From the NCBI GenBank assembly GCA_963776665.1, contig CAVZNQ010000012.1, forward strand, positions 146,853-210,852: 64,000 nucleotides of DNA. Reading direction: 5' to 3'. The notes beneath the pieces are model-generated. The model searched no databases, had not been told where the DNA came from, and saw only the letters and a program-made list of their open reading frames with translations. A program made the position numbers and the translations under genes. Positions within the stretch are counted from its first letter, which is position 1. The number at the start of each line of letters is the position of its first letter. Below are positions 1 to 7,218 of the stretch, one piece after another. This DNA is from Roseiarcus sp963776665. Its GTDB lineage: Bacteria; Pseudomonadota; Alphaproteobacteria; Rhizobiales; Beijerinckiaceae.

Positions 1-740
1 TAGACCGGGATTTTGTAGAGGGGCGCGTTCGGGATGACGAAGCTCGCCGCCTTGACCGCGATGAGCGACGCCGCGAGCGCTGGCATGACCAGCCTCAGCG
101 CCAGCGCCCCGCGCAAGACTTCGAGCGCGAACAGGGCGCCGCCGAGCGGCACGCTGTAGACGGCGGCCATGCCGGCCCCGGCGCCGATCGCGACCATGAG
201 GCGGCGCTGTTCGTCCGACAGCTTCTGCAGGTCGGAGGCTAAGTTGCCGAAGACGCCGCCGAACTGCTTGGGCGCGCCTTCGCGGCCGAGCGGGGCGCCC
301 ATGCCGACGATGACGATCGACAGCACCGCGCTGCAGAGCGTTCGGAGCGCCGGCAGGCGGCCGGCCTCAAACCAGATCGCCGCGGTGATCTCGATGCCGT
401 TGCCGGCGGTGAGCCGCCTCAAGAGCCACTGGCCGAGGCCGGTGACGAGCCCGGCCGCGAGGAGCAACGCGATATGGCGCAATGGAGTAGCTTGTCGCGC
501 CGCCTCGAATAGAGCCGCCGGGTCGGATACGCCCCAGGCGAGCTCCTGCGCCGCCTGGAACAGCAAAGTCAGGGCCGCCGCCCCAAGACCGGCGCAAAGG
601 CCGGTGAGCGCGACCGCGAACCAGAAGCTGAGCGCGCCGGGATCGCGAAGCGTCGCGGGGATTCCCCGAGCGGAGATCGTCGCTGCGGCCGCGTCCGGGG
701 CGGCGGTCCTTGACCCGACTTGCAACGCTGGCCTCCGCAT
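1..740 (-). CDS. ClC-family chloride channel/transporter (3' end beyond the window)
   Basis: Integral membrane chloride channel or Cl-/H+ antiporter of the ClC family. Reading leftwards from the ATG at 740-738, the frame stays open to the window edge, giving about 246 residues. The key sign is the ClC filter motif GREGAPKQ, encoded near 290-264 and preceded by a hydrophobic helix ending VIVGMGAPL. It is followed by the alanine/glycine-rich helix AGMAAVYSVPLGGALFALE, which is typical of the family. The Glu in GREGAP is the usual gating glutamate. The next in-frame stop upstream of the ATG is at 776-774, so the start can lie at most about 11 codons earlier. Family assignment is strong; whether it is a channel or an exchanger cannot be told from this part. 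Confidence 0.85.
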   Translation of the reverse strand, partial: MRRPALQVGSRTAAPDAAAATISARGIPATLRDPGALSFWFAVALTGLCAGLGAAALTLLFQAAQELAWGVSDPAALFEAARQATPLRHIALLLAAGLVTGLGQWLLRRLTAGNGIEITAAIWFEAGRLPALRTLCSAVLSIVIVGMGAPLGREGAPKQFGGVFGNLASDLQKLSDEQRRLMVAIGAGAGMAAVYSVPLGGALFALEVLRGALALRLVMPALAASLIAVKAASFVIPNAPLYKIPV

Positions 741-1047
741 GAGGGCTTGGCCTGCGGCGCGCCCGTCCAAGTCCTACAGCGTGAGGCAGGGCGCGCAAAG
801 ACGCCTTGCAGGCCTGGCATGGATGTGATCGCCCGCCACGTCTGATTTCGTGAATAGCCAACCTGACCATCCAGGCGGGCTCTCGATAACGACGGGCGAC
901 AACGCCGTTCGGAAGCCGCCCCTCAAAGGGGTTTTTTTCGCGCCGACGCACGATCGCCGGTTCCTCGCCGCAAGCTTGCGCCTCCCGCGGCCTTCCTCTA
1001 AGCGCAAGCCCTATGAATTGCGTCGAGTCGCGCCTCGGCGGGCGCCT
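741..1047. other. Divergent intergenic region with structured RNA signals
   Basis: This 307-base gap separates the minus-strand ClC gene from purE. On the plus strand it holds a stem pairing GCCCGCC (831-837) with GGCGGGC (874-880), a second small hairpin at 892-908, and a strong intrinsic terminator at 919-938. No protein gene lies upstream of that terminator on the same strand. Between the terminator and purE, nested pairings are possible: CGACGCA 944-950 with TGCGTCG 1020-1026, and an inner GCTTGCGC/GCGCAAGC stem. These suggest a small RNA and/or a purE leader. I could not find a convincing promoter or identify a known RNA family. Confidence 0.4.
919..938 (+). terminator. Intrinsic terminator
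   Basis: The stem CCCCT/AGGGG with a three-base loop is followed directly by seven T residues. It lies 110 bases before the purE start and no plus-strand gene precedes it. It may end a small RNA or act as an attenuator in the purEK leader. Confidence 0.7.
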
Positions 1048-1554
1048 GTGAGCGGGGCGCCGAAGCCGGTCGCCATCATCATGGGCAGCCAGTCGGACTG
1101 GGCGGTGATGCGCCGCGCCGCCGAGACTCTCGAGGCGCTCGGCGTCGGCTACGAAGCACGGATTGTCTCCGCCCATCGCACCCCCGACCGCATGGCCGCC
1201 TTCGCCAAGGGGGCGAAAGCGGCGGGTTTCAAGGTCATCATCGCTGGCGCAGGCGGCGCGGCGCATCTGCCGGGCATGACGGCGGCTTTCACCCCCCTGC
1301 CGGTGTTCGGCGTGCCGGTCCCCTCGAAGGCGCTCTCGGGGCAGGACAGCCTCCTCTCCATCGTCCAGATGCCGGCTGGCGTTCCGGTCGGGACGCTGGC
1401 GATCGGGGAAGCAGGCGCGGTCAACGCCGCGCTTATCGCGGCCGCCGTGCTCGCGCTTTCCGACGAGGCGCTCGCCGCGCGGCTCGAGGCGTGGCGGGCC
1501 GCCCGCACCGCCGAGGTGGCGGAGCGCCCTGCCGACGAGGCGCCGCAGCGATGA
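1048..1554 (+). CDS. purE: N5-carboxyaminoimidazole ribonucleotide mutase
   Basis: PurE converts N5-CAIR to CAIR in de novo purine synthesis. The protein is 168 residues when started at the GTG at 1048; this start puts the conserved segment VAIIMGSQSDW at residue 8, as in other PurE proteins. An earlier in-frame GTG at 850 would add 66 residues of low-complexity sequence crossing a terminator, so it was rejected. The substrate-binding motifs GSQSDW and SAHRTPDRM are present, as is the GAGGAAHLPGM loop. The stop overlaps the start of purK (ATGA), so the two are translationally coupled. It is a class I PurE because purK follows. Confidence 0.95.
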   Translation: MSGAPKPVAIIMGSQSDWAVMRRAAETLEALGVGYEARIVSAHRTPDRMAAFAKGAKAAGFKVIIAGAGGAAHLPGMTAAFTPLPVFGVPVPSKALSGQDSLLSIVQMPAGVPVGTLAIGEAGAVNAALIAAAVLALSDEALAARLEAWRAARTAEVAERPADEAPQR

Positions 1555-2645
1555 TCCTGAGCCCCGGCGCGACGATCGGCATTCTGGGCGCGGGCCAACT
1601 CGGGCGCATGCTGGCCATGGCGGCGCTGAAACTCGGCCTGCGCACCCACATCCTTGCCCCGGAGGCGACCGCGCCGGCCTACGACGCCGCGGCGGCGCGG
1701 ACGGTCGCCCCCTTCGACGACGAGGCGGCGCTCGCCCGCTTCGCGGAGGCCGTCGACATCGTCACTTTCGAATTCGAGAACGTGCCGACTGCGACGGTCG
1801 AATTTCTGGCCGGACGCGTAGCCGTCCGGCCGGGCGTCCGGGCGCTGGCGCTGACCCAGGACCGGCTGACCGAGAAGACGTTCCTGCGCGATCTCGGCTT
1901 GAAGGTCGCGCCCTTCGTCAAAGTCGAGGATGCGGGCGCGCTCGTGCGCGCGGTCGCCGAACTCGGCCGCCCGGCGATCCTCAAGACCCGGCGGTTCGGC
2001 TATGACGGCAAGGGCCAGTCGCTGATCCGCGAGGGCTCCAACGTCGCCGCGGTCCATCGCACGCTCGGCCCGGCGCCGATGATCCTCGAGGGCTTCGTCG
2101 CCTTCGAGCGCGAGGTCTCCGTGGTCGCCGCGCGCAGCCTCGAAGGCGAGATCGTCGCCTACGACCTTTGCGAGAACGAACACGAGCGCCACATCCTCGC
2201 CCGCACCCGCGCGCCGGCGCGGGTCAGTCAGGAGACGGCGGCGGAGGCGAAGCGAATCGCCGGCCAGGTGCTTGAAGCGCTCGAGTACGTCGGCGTGCTG
2301 GCGGTCGAGATGTTCGTCGTCCGCGACCGGCATGGCCACGAGGGGCTCATCGTCAACGAGGTGGCGCCGCGCGTGCACAATTCCGGCCACTGGACGATCG
2401 AGGGCGCGCAGACGTCGCAGTTCGAGCAGCACATCCGCGCCATCGCCGGCTGGCCGCTCGGCGCCGCCACCCGGCGCGGCCGGGCCGAGATGCACAACCT
2501 CATCGGCGAAGACGCCGAGGAATGGCGCGACATCCTCGCCCAGCCGGACCTTAGCCTGCATCTGTACGGCAAGCTCGAAATCCGCCCCGACCGCAAGATG
2601 GGCCATGTCACCCGCGTCTTGCCGGAGGCGCCGAACCACGAATGA
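1551..2645 (+). CDS. purK: 5-(carboxyamino)imidazole ribonucleotide synthase
   Basis: PurK is an ATP-grasp enzyme that makes N5-CAIR from AIR, bicarbonate and ATP and feeds PurE. It has 364 residues, a normal length. Visible features are the N-terminal GILGAGQLGRM loop (residues about 8-18), the ATP-grasp glycine-rich loop RRFGYDGKGQ near residue 150 and the metal/substrate segment VNEVAPRVHNSGHWT near residue 268. The ATG at 1551 overlaps the purE stop. An earlier in-frame GTG lies inside purE and is unlikely. The gene ends 20 bases before the promoter of the tRNA gene. Confidence 0.96.
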   Translation: MILSPGATIGILGAGQLGRMLAMAALKLGLRTHILAPEATAPAYDAAAARTVAPFDDEAALARFAEAVDIVTFEFENVPTATVEFLAGRVAVRPGVRALALTQDRLTEKTFLRDLGLKVAPFVKVEDAGALVRAVAELGRPAILKTRRFGYDGKGQSLIREGSNVAAVHRTLGPAPMILEGFVAFEREVSVVAARSLEGEIVAYDLCENEHERHILARTRAPARVSQETAAEAKRIAGQVLEALEYVGVLAVEMFVVRDRHGHEGLIVNEVAPRVHNSGHWTIEGAQTSQFEQHIRAIAGWPLGAATRRGRAEMHNLIGEDAEEWRDILAQPDLSLHLYGKLEIRPDRKMGHVTRVLPEAPNHE

Positions 2646-2664
2646 CCTGAGGGGCGGCCGCGCC

Positions 2665-2694
2665 TTGACAGCCAGACAGCCTCTTCTCTATATC
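2665..2694 (+). promoter_or_regulatory. Sigma-70-type promoter for the tRNA gene
   Basis: A consensus -35 box TTGACA at 2665-2670 is separated by 18 bases from TATATC at 2689-2694. It is about 40 bases upstream of the mature tRNA, the right distance for a short leader. Confidence 0.7.
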
Positions 2695-2735
2695 GCCGCC
2701 TCGCCTCGATGAGGCTGCGGCCTTCGAGGGCTTGC

Positions 2736-2812
2736 GGCGGGATAGCTCAGCTGGTTAGAGCGGCGGAATCATAATCCGTAGGTCCCCAGTTCAAGTCTGG
2801 GTCCCGCTACCA
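2736..2812 (+). tRNA. tRNA with CAT anticodon (tRNA-Met, or tRNA-Ile2)
   Basis: A complete 77-base cloverleaf with encoded CCA. The acceptor stem pairs GGCGGGA with TCCCGCT, the first pair being G-T. The D arm is GCTC/GAGC, and the anticodon stem GCGGA/TCCGT carries the loop ATCATAA with CAT at 2770-2772. The first pair is not the C-A mismatch of initiator tRNA, so it is either elongator methionine tRNA or the isoleucine tRNA whose C34 is changed to lysidine. The lysidine synthase gene tilS is also in this window, but it does not decide the question. Methionine is the more usual annotation for this sequence type. Confidence 0.95.
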
Positions 2813-2818
2813 ACTATT

Positions 2819-2992
2819 TCAATTTGACCACGGCCTCGGCGGGTGGCCCAAGTTCACAGTCGGAGCGGCGAGCGCGTCAATCAACCCGTCGAGCATCGTA
2901 TTCTGTTCGGCCAGAATTGCATGAGCCTCCGCGAGCGACTTTGATTCAAGTCCGGCGGCAACACGCTCCCGAGCAGGATGAAGGATAAACTC
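2819..2992 (-). other. Open frame continuing past the stop of the small secreted protein
   Basis: Directly after the TGA at 2995-2993 the same frame runs on for 57 codons to a second TGA at 2821-2819. It has no ATG near its beginning. The translation looks like protein, with an amphipathic helical stretch KSLAEAHAILAEQN followed by MLDGLIDALA. It may be the lost C-terminal half of the gene upstream, separated by a nonsense mutation or a base error. It ends 7 bases from the opposite-strand tRNA. Confidence 0.35.
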
Positions 2993-3172
2993 TCACTGCA
3001 ACCACGGCGGGACTGTGTCGAGGGTGACCAAGTTTCGCGAAAAGTAGTCGCACTGCCCGAATTGGTTGCAGGCCCCTTTCGCTGACACGTCAACCGATTG
3101 CGCGTGAGCGGAGATGCAAAGCGAAGTCATCCCCGCGAGCACTGCTACTACGAATGCGCTTATAGATTTCAT
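2993..3172 (-). CDS. Small secreted hypothetical protein (59 aa)
   Basis: I do not recognise this protein. It starts with a clear signal peptide, MKSISAFVVAVLAGMTSLC, with a likely cleavage site after AHA. The mature part is only about 35 residues and has two cysteines in CNQFGQC, ending PPWLQ. An upstream ATG would add 22 residues before the signal peptide and was rejected. The frame continues after the stop for another 57 codons (see 2819-2992), so the real protein may be about 117 residues with a premature stop here. It could be a short periplasmic peptide or a decaying gene. Confidence 0.45.
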   Translation of the reverse strand: MKSISAFVVAVLAGMTSLCISAHAQSVDVSAKGACNQFGQCDYFSRNLVTLDTVPPWLQ

Positions 3173-3275
3173 CGCCGCCTCCCGACCCGTCAATCCCCAT
3201 GGGCGCAAACGGTAAATTTCGGCGTCCAGGCCCGTCAAGGATCGAGCGCAGATGAAGGCGACGCGGCGCGCGAGG

Positions 3276-3587
3276 TCAGCGCAGCAGAAGCGGCGACATG
3301 GCCGCGAAGATGAAGGCTGAAATGGCGTCGAAGGGATTTGTGGGGGCGACGTGGCGCTCGACTTCCAGCGACTTCGCGGGCGTCAGCGTTTTCAAAGACA
3401 CCGCTGACATATCGCCTGTCCGCTCGCTGCGCTGAATTTCGAAACTGATCCGCTGACCATTCTCGAGGCCGTCCAAACCGGCGCTTTCAACGGCGGACCG
3501 ATGAACGACGATGTTTGGGCTTCCATCGTCGGGGTGAACAAACCCATATCCCTTTAGAGGGTTGAACCATCGCACGGTTCCGATCAT
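3276..3587 (-). CDS. Cold-shock domain protein
   Basis: A nucleic-acid-binding cold-shock domain fills about residues 1-68: GTVRWFNPLKGYGFVHPDDG carries the RNP1-type motif, and IVVHRSAV is the RNP2-like strand. The protein is 103 residues, longer than the usual 67-70. The extra C-terminal tail of about 35 residues ends with a hydrophobic stretch, FDAISAFIFAAMSPLLL, that could be amphipathic or weakly membrane-associated. Such proteins act as RNA chaperones in the cytoplasm. It stands alone on the minus strand. About 175 bases separate it from the divergent CHASE2 gene, room for a long 5' untranslated region. Confidence 0.88.
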   Translation of the reverse strand: MIGTVRWFNPLKGYGFVHPDDGSPNIVVHRSAVESAGLDGLENGQRISFEIQRSERTGDMSAVSLKTLTPAKSLEVERHVAPTNPFDAISAFIFAAMSPLLLR

Positions 3588-3762
3588 GGCCTGTCCTCGT
3601 TTGACGCTCAGCGGTAATTCTCTCCCCCGACAAACCCGCGATGGCCGCCTTTTGTTCCCACAAAAAGGCGCTGCGGCGTTCCGCGCCGGATCGATGAAGG
3701 TCGAGGCCCGCCCAGTTCTCCACTCATCGGACCCGTAGCGCCGGCAATGCCGACGTCATAGG

Positions 3763-5295
3763 ATGATTCGGCTGAGGCGCATCGGAGCGTTCGGGAAAGT
3801 GGGCGTGCTGGTAAAGGCGTTGGAGTCGTATAAGGCGGACCATCCGAAGGCTTTCGAGCTCGCGCTCTCCGTTGTGTTCGGCATCCTGATCGAGATCGTG
3901 ATCCTCCGCTTCCAGCCTCCGCTTCTGATGGTTCGGAGGGTAGGGGACGACACCGCCGATCAGATGATCCGGCTCCTCGAGCAGACGACCTACAGCATGC
4001 CGACGTCGCCGGCCTTCGTCTTCATCGACATTGACGACGCCACCTGGAAGGCCTGGGGCTCGCCGTTGGTGACGCCGCGAGCCCAAATCGCGACCCTTCT
4101 CGAACGCCTGGCGCGGTCCAAGCCGCTCGCCATCGTGCTCGACGTCGACCTCGCCTATTCGGATGCAACCGACGGGAAGGCGCTCGAGGATTTCCTCGCA
4201 GACTACAAATCCGGCTGGCCTCCGCTTCTGCTCGTCCGCTCGCTCGCCGACGATCCTGACGGCGGCTTGCCGCGATTGAGAATCACGGAATACGATCGCG
4301 CGATCGGACCGAGAACGGTCAACGGCGATCTTGTTCCCGCCAAAGACAATGTGATGTTCGCTTCGCCGCTATTCGAGCGCGACGGCGACGGCAAAGTGCG
4401 GCGCTGGAAGCTGCTCGCCGAGGCGTGCGACGGAACTGCGCCAGTCGTCGTGCCTTCCATGCATCTCGCCGCGGCGATGATCGCGCGGCAGGCGATTTAT
4501 GGAGCGCCTCCGGGAGACGAAGACCCGCCGCTCAGGCGGATGGCCAGAAGCCTCGCCGCCTTCACGCCCGCGGATTGTCAGCGCGCCAATGGCGGGCGGG
4601 AGGGGACGCTCGACTCCTTGCCGCTCGATCGCCCGATCCGGATCGAGGGCGACGACGTAAGCAAGCGGGTGATCTATCGCGTCGCGTGGAAGCCCGATGC
4701 GGTCGGACTGGGTCCGATCGTCGATTTGCCCGCCGCCGTCGGCGGCGGCGAGACGCAGCTCGTCGAAGTGCGCCCGGCGCGTCTTGTGGCTGCGGGCGAC
4801 CCAAATGCGGCGGCGCCCGGGGTCGAAGGCAGGATCGTCGTGATCGGCGGAAGCTTCAAGAGCAGCGGCGACCGCTACAATACCCCGCTCGGCGTGATGC
4901 CGGGCTCGCTGATGATCATCAATGCGATCGAGGCCCTCACCCAGAACGGGACGCCGCGGGAATTCTCGACGCCCTTCCGCATCGCGATCAGCCTTGCCGT
5001 GATCGTCGTCGCCTCGCTTTTGACATTGTTCCTGCGCCCAATCGTCGCCGCGGCCGCTCTCAGCGCGTTTCTTCTCATGCTGATGCTTGCGCTTCTCAAT
5101 AGATTCCAGGCCGGCGCGGTGTTGGATCTGGCGGTTCCGGCAGTCGGCGCTTTTGTGCACGATCTCTGGAGCTCGACGATCTTGATGGCGCGGGACGTAC
5201 GACGGCTCGGGTGGCGATGGGTCTTCAAGCCGTCGCCGCACGAGGAGGGAGGGGCGCCTCGACCGCAGCGGATTGCGAAGGAGGGCGCAGAATGA
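3763..5295 (+). CDS. CHASE2 domain membrane sensor protein
   Basis: A 510-residue membrane protein with a CHASE2 extracytoplasmic sensor domain. One transmembrane helix lies near residues 28-48. A large periplasmic domain follows, with the CHASE2 signatures FVFIDIDDATWKAWG (near 85-99), a conserved LDVDLAYSD stretch and, near its end, VIGGSFKSSGDRYNTPLG with pro-GSLMIINAIEAL. Three transmembrane helices lie near residues 405-475. No kinase, cyclase or EAL/GGDEF domain follows, so it is a free-standing sensor. Its stop overlaps the start of the next gene (ATGA), so it probably works with that exported protein. The ligand is unknown. Confidence 0.88.
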   Translation: MIRLRRIGAFGKVGVLVKALESYKADHPKAFELALSVVFGILIEIVILRFQPPLLMVRRVGDDTADQMIRLLEQTTYSMPTSPAFVFIDIDDATWKAWGSPLVTPRAQIATLLERLARSKPLAIVLDVDLAYSDATDGKALEDFLADYKSGWPPLLLVRSLADDPDGGLPRLRITEYDRAIGPRTVNGDLVPAKDNVMFASPLFERDGDGKVRRWKLLAEACDGTAPVVVPSMHLAAAMIARQAIYGAPPGDEDPPLRRMARSLAAFTPADCQRANGGREGTLDSLPLDRPIRIEGDDVSKRVIYRVAWKPDAVGLGPIVDLPAAVGGGETQLVEVRPARLVAAGDPNAAAPGVEGRIVVIGGSFKSSGDRYNTPLGVMPGSLMIINAIEALTQNGTPREFSTPFRIAISLAVIVVASLLTLFLRPIVAAAALSAFLLMLMLALLNRFQAGAVLDLAVPAVGAFVHDLWSSTILMARDVRRLGWRWVFKPSPHEEGGAPRPQRIAKEGAE

Positions 5296-5924
5296 TGAAG
5301 CGTTGGATTGTCGCCCTCGTCGGCGCCGCCTTCTGGTCGTCGGCGCTTGCGGCGGGGGAGTCCCAGCCCAAGTCCGTGGAGATCGGCTACATCGAGAGCT
5401 TCGACCACAAGGCCGATGTCTACGTCCTGAAGACGGGCGACGCGCGGCGGGAAGTCGCGATACTCGGCCCGGTGTTCAACGGCGACACGATCGAGGTCAA
5501 CGACGCTTCCGCGAAGCTCACCCTGCGCCTCGTCGGGCAGGCCGGCCCGGTCGCACTCTCGAAGGCGAATGGGGTCGCGACGATCACCGGGCAAATTCCA
5601 TCGAAGGGCTTCCTGTCCGGCGTCTTCGGTTGGACCGCCTCGGTCGTTCAGCTGTTCGACCGGGAACAGCGCGAGCAGGTCTCGGCCTCGATCCGCGGCA
5701 ACATCGAGAACCTGAACGGGGACCTGCTTTCCGCGCCTCTGTTCGCGCGGCCGCAAGCGGTCCTTGCGGGGAAGCGGAGGCTCGCGATCGGCTGGGTCTC
5801 GCCGCTTGTTGTCGATATCCGGGTCCTCGACGGAGACGGCCGGCCGGTTGCGAGCGGAAAAGGGTCGGGAACGCTGTGGACCGACCGCCGAAGTCGACTG
5901 GAAGCCGGGCGAGTACACGATTGA
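5292..5924 (+). CDS. Exported FecR-like protein, frameshifted
   Basis: The open part is 210 residues. It begins with a signal peptide (MMKRWIVALVGAAFWSSALA) and continues with a beta-rich segment, GPVFNGDTIEVNDASAKLTL, that resembles the FecR/LysM-like domains often found beside CHASE2 genes; this is a weak likeness. The start overlaps the CHASE2 stop. Around 5880 the frame shifts: the protein-like sequence continues in another frame to 6267 (see next entry), while this frame ends after about 12 unrelated residues. One extra base near 5880-5890 would explain it. The full-length product would be about 324 residues. Its likely role is a periplasmic partner of the CHASE2 sensor. Confidence 0.65.
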   Translation: MMKRWIVALVGAAFWSSALAAGESQPKSVEIGYIESFDHKADVYVLKTGDARREVAILGPVFNGDTIEVNDASAKLTLRLVGQAGPVALSKANGVATITGQIPSKGFLSGVFGWTASVVQLFDREQREQVSASIRGNIENLNGDLLSAPLFARPQAVLAGKRRLAIGWVSPLVVDIRVLDGDGRPVASGKGSGTLWTDRRSRLEAGRVHD

Positions 5925-6267
5925 GCTTGCGGCTTCCGGCGCGACCCTGCGCCAGAGCCTGCGATTCCTCCCGCCCGACCAGGGCCCGAAACTTCCAACT
6001 GAGCTGGACGATCCGGCAGTCCCCGAGTCCCTGCGCGCGGTTGCGGTCGGAACATGGTACGCGGCGGAGGATCCGGCGTTCCTGCTCGAGGCGCTGCAGC
6101 ACGTGGCGCCGGATGCGGGATCGTCACGGCCCGCCAAGCTGCTGACGCTCGCCTTCACCGAGGGCAGGCGCCCGTCGCCTCCGCGGTCGGGCGGGCGCGG
6201 CGAGGACAAGGCCCGTCGCGACCTCGGCGACGGACGCGACGCCTCGGCTGCGGCGCCGACTCGCTGA
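5884..6267 (+). other. Displaced C-terminal part of the FecR-like gene
   Basis: In the +1 frame relative to the gene start, coding-like sequence resumes with AEVDWKPGEYTIELAASGA and runs to a stop at 6267. The beta-strand pattern and the segment GTWYAAEDPAFLLEAL suggest the natural end of the same protein. It has no start signal of its own. It is either the result of a base error or a true frameshift mutation. Confidence 0.55.
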
Positions 6268-6268
6268 G

Positions 6269-6299
6269 GGAAAATCGGGCCGGGAAGGCCCAGTTTTCC
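6269..6299 (+). terminator. Hairpin after the CHASE2/FecR-like operon
   Basis: GGAAAA (6269-6274) pairs with TTTTCC (6294-6299) and GGGCC (6277-6281) with GGCCC (6287-6291). It starts two bases after the stop at 6267 and carries Ts in its right arm. It is a probable terminator, although the T-run is inside the stem. Confidence 0.55.
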
Positions 6300-6418
6300 G
6301 CCGGCCGGGACGCCAGCCCCTGCGAAATCAGCGGCCCGCCGCGAAATGCGCGCTTGCGTAAGCGACTTCGCCAGCATAGCGAAGGAACAAGACTTTTGCG
6401 TTTCGAGGGCGTGCGATC

Positions 6419-6757
6419 ATGAAACTCATTCTCGCGGTCATCAAGCCGTTCAAGCTTGACGAGGTGCGGACTTCGCTGGATCGGCTGGGCGTCAAGGGAA
6501 TGACGGTCAGCGAGGCCAACGGTTACGGCCGGCAGAAGGGACACACCGAAATCTACCGCGGCTCGGAATATAACGTCGCCTTCATGCCGAAGGTGCGGCT
6601 CGAGATCGCGGTCAGCGACCATGAAGTCGAGCCGACGATCGAGGCGATCCGCGCTTCAGCGCGCACCGGCCAGATCGGCGACGGCAAGATTTTCGTTCTC
6701 CCGATCGAGCGGGCGATGCGCGTCCGCACCGCCGAGACCGGCGACGAGGCGCTCTGA
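6419..6757 (+). CDS. glnK: P-II nitrogen regulatory protein
   Basis: P-II signal protein of 112 residues, the normal length. The T-loop carries RGSEYNVAF with Tyr51, the residue uridylylated by GlnD, and residues 37-41 read GRQKG. The B-loop TGQIGDGKIFVLP near residues 83-95 is intact. P-II proteins sense glutamine, 2-oxoglutarate and ATP and control glutamine synthetase, its adenylyltransferase and ammonium channels. No amtB or glnA follows, so glnB versus glnK naming is uncertain. No clear -24/-12 (RpoN) promoter was found in the 150 bases upstream. Confidence 0.9.
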   Translation: MKLILAVIKPFKLDEVRTSLDRLGVKGMTVSEANGYGRQKGHTEIYRGSEYNVAFMPKVRLEIAVSDHEVEPTIEAIRASARTGQIGDGKIFVLPIERAMRVRTAETGDEAL

Positions 6758-6770
6758 CAGGGCCCTCCGT

Positions 6771-7160
6771 ATGGCTGCTGCTATGGCCGCGCTGCGGCTC
6801 TTTGCGAATGATTCCGGCGCAAGCTGCTTCGAAACCTTCGAGATTGCCCATCGGCTCCGCGATTTCGCGCCGCCCGCCGCCCCGCTCTGGTCCTCTGATA
6901 TGGCCCCTGCCTCCGGTTACACGGTGGTGCGGCTGCCTGTTGGCTGGAATGGAGAGAAACATCCAACGCCCAACCGATTTATCCTGTTCGGCCTTCGGGG
7001 CCGGATGAGAATTACGCCCGACATCGGCGAGCCGCGCATCATTGCGGCGGGCGACGTCCTCATGATGGAGGACACGACCGGCTCGGGCCACGTCACCGAG
7101 GTCGTTTCAGATGAACCCTTTGACGCCGTCATGATTGCGCTGCCGGAGATTTCGAACTGA
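6771..7160 (+). CDS. Cupin-domain protein
   Basis: A 129-residue protein that looks like a small cupin. The pattern is a run of short strands with RFILFGLRGRMRI, PRIIAAGDVLMMEDTTGSGH and EPFDAVMIALP, i.e. the two cupin half-motifs with the characteristic Gly-Asp turn. It starts 13 bases after the glnK stop, so the two may be cotranscribed. The metal-binding histidines are reduced (one in GSGH), so enzymatic activity is doubtful; a binding or regulatory role is equally possible. Function unknown. Confidence 0.7.
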   Translation: MAAAMAALRLFANDSGASCFETFEIAHRLRDFAPPAAPLWSSDMAPASGYTVVRLPVGWNGEKHPTPNRFILFGLRGRMRITPDIGEPRIIAAGDVLMMEDTTGSGHVTEVVSDEPFDAVMIALPEISN

Positions 7161-7218
7161 GACCCAGCCGGCGTCCCTCACGCTGGCGCGACGGGCCGTT
7201 CGCTGGCATAAGGGCCCG

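Noticed and set aside
850..1047. Longer PurE starting at GTG 850
   Set aside because: It would add 66 residues read through an intrinsic terminator and possible leader stems; the GTG at 1048 matches the family length.
2993..2995. TGA as a selenocysteine codon
   Set aside because: No redox motif around it, no visible SECIS hairpin just after it, and a nonsense mutation or base error is far simpler.
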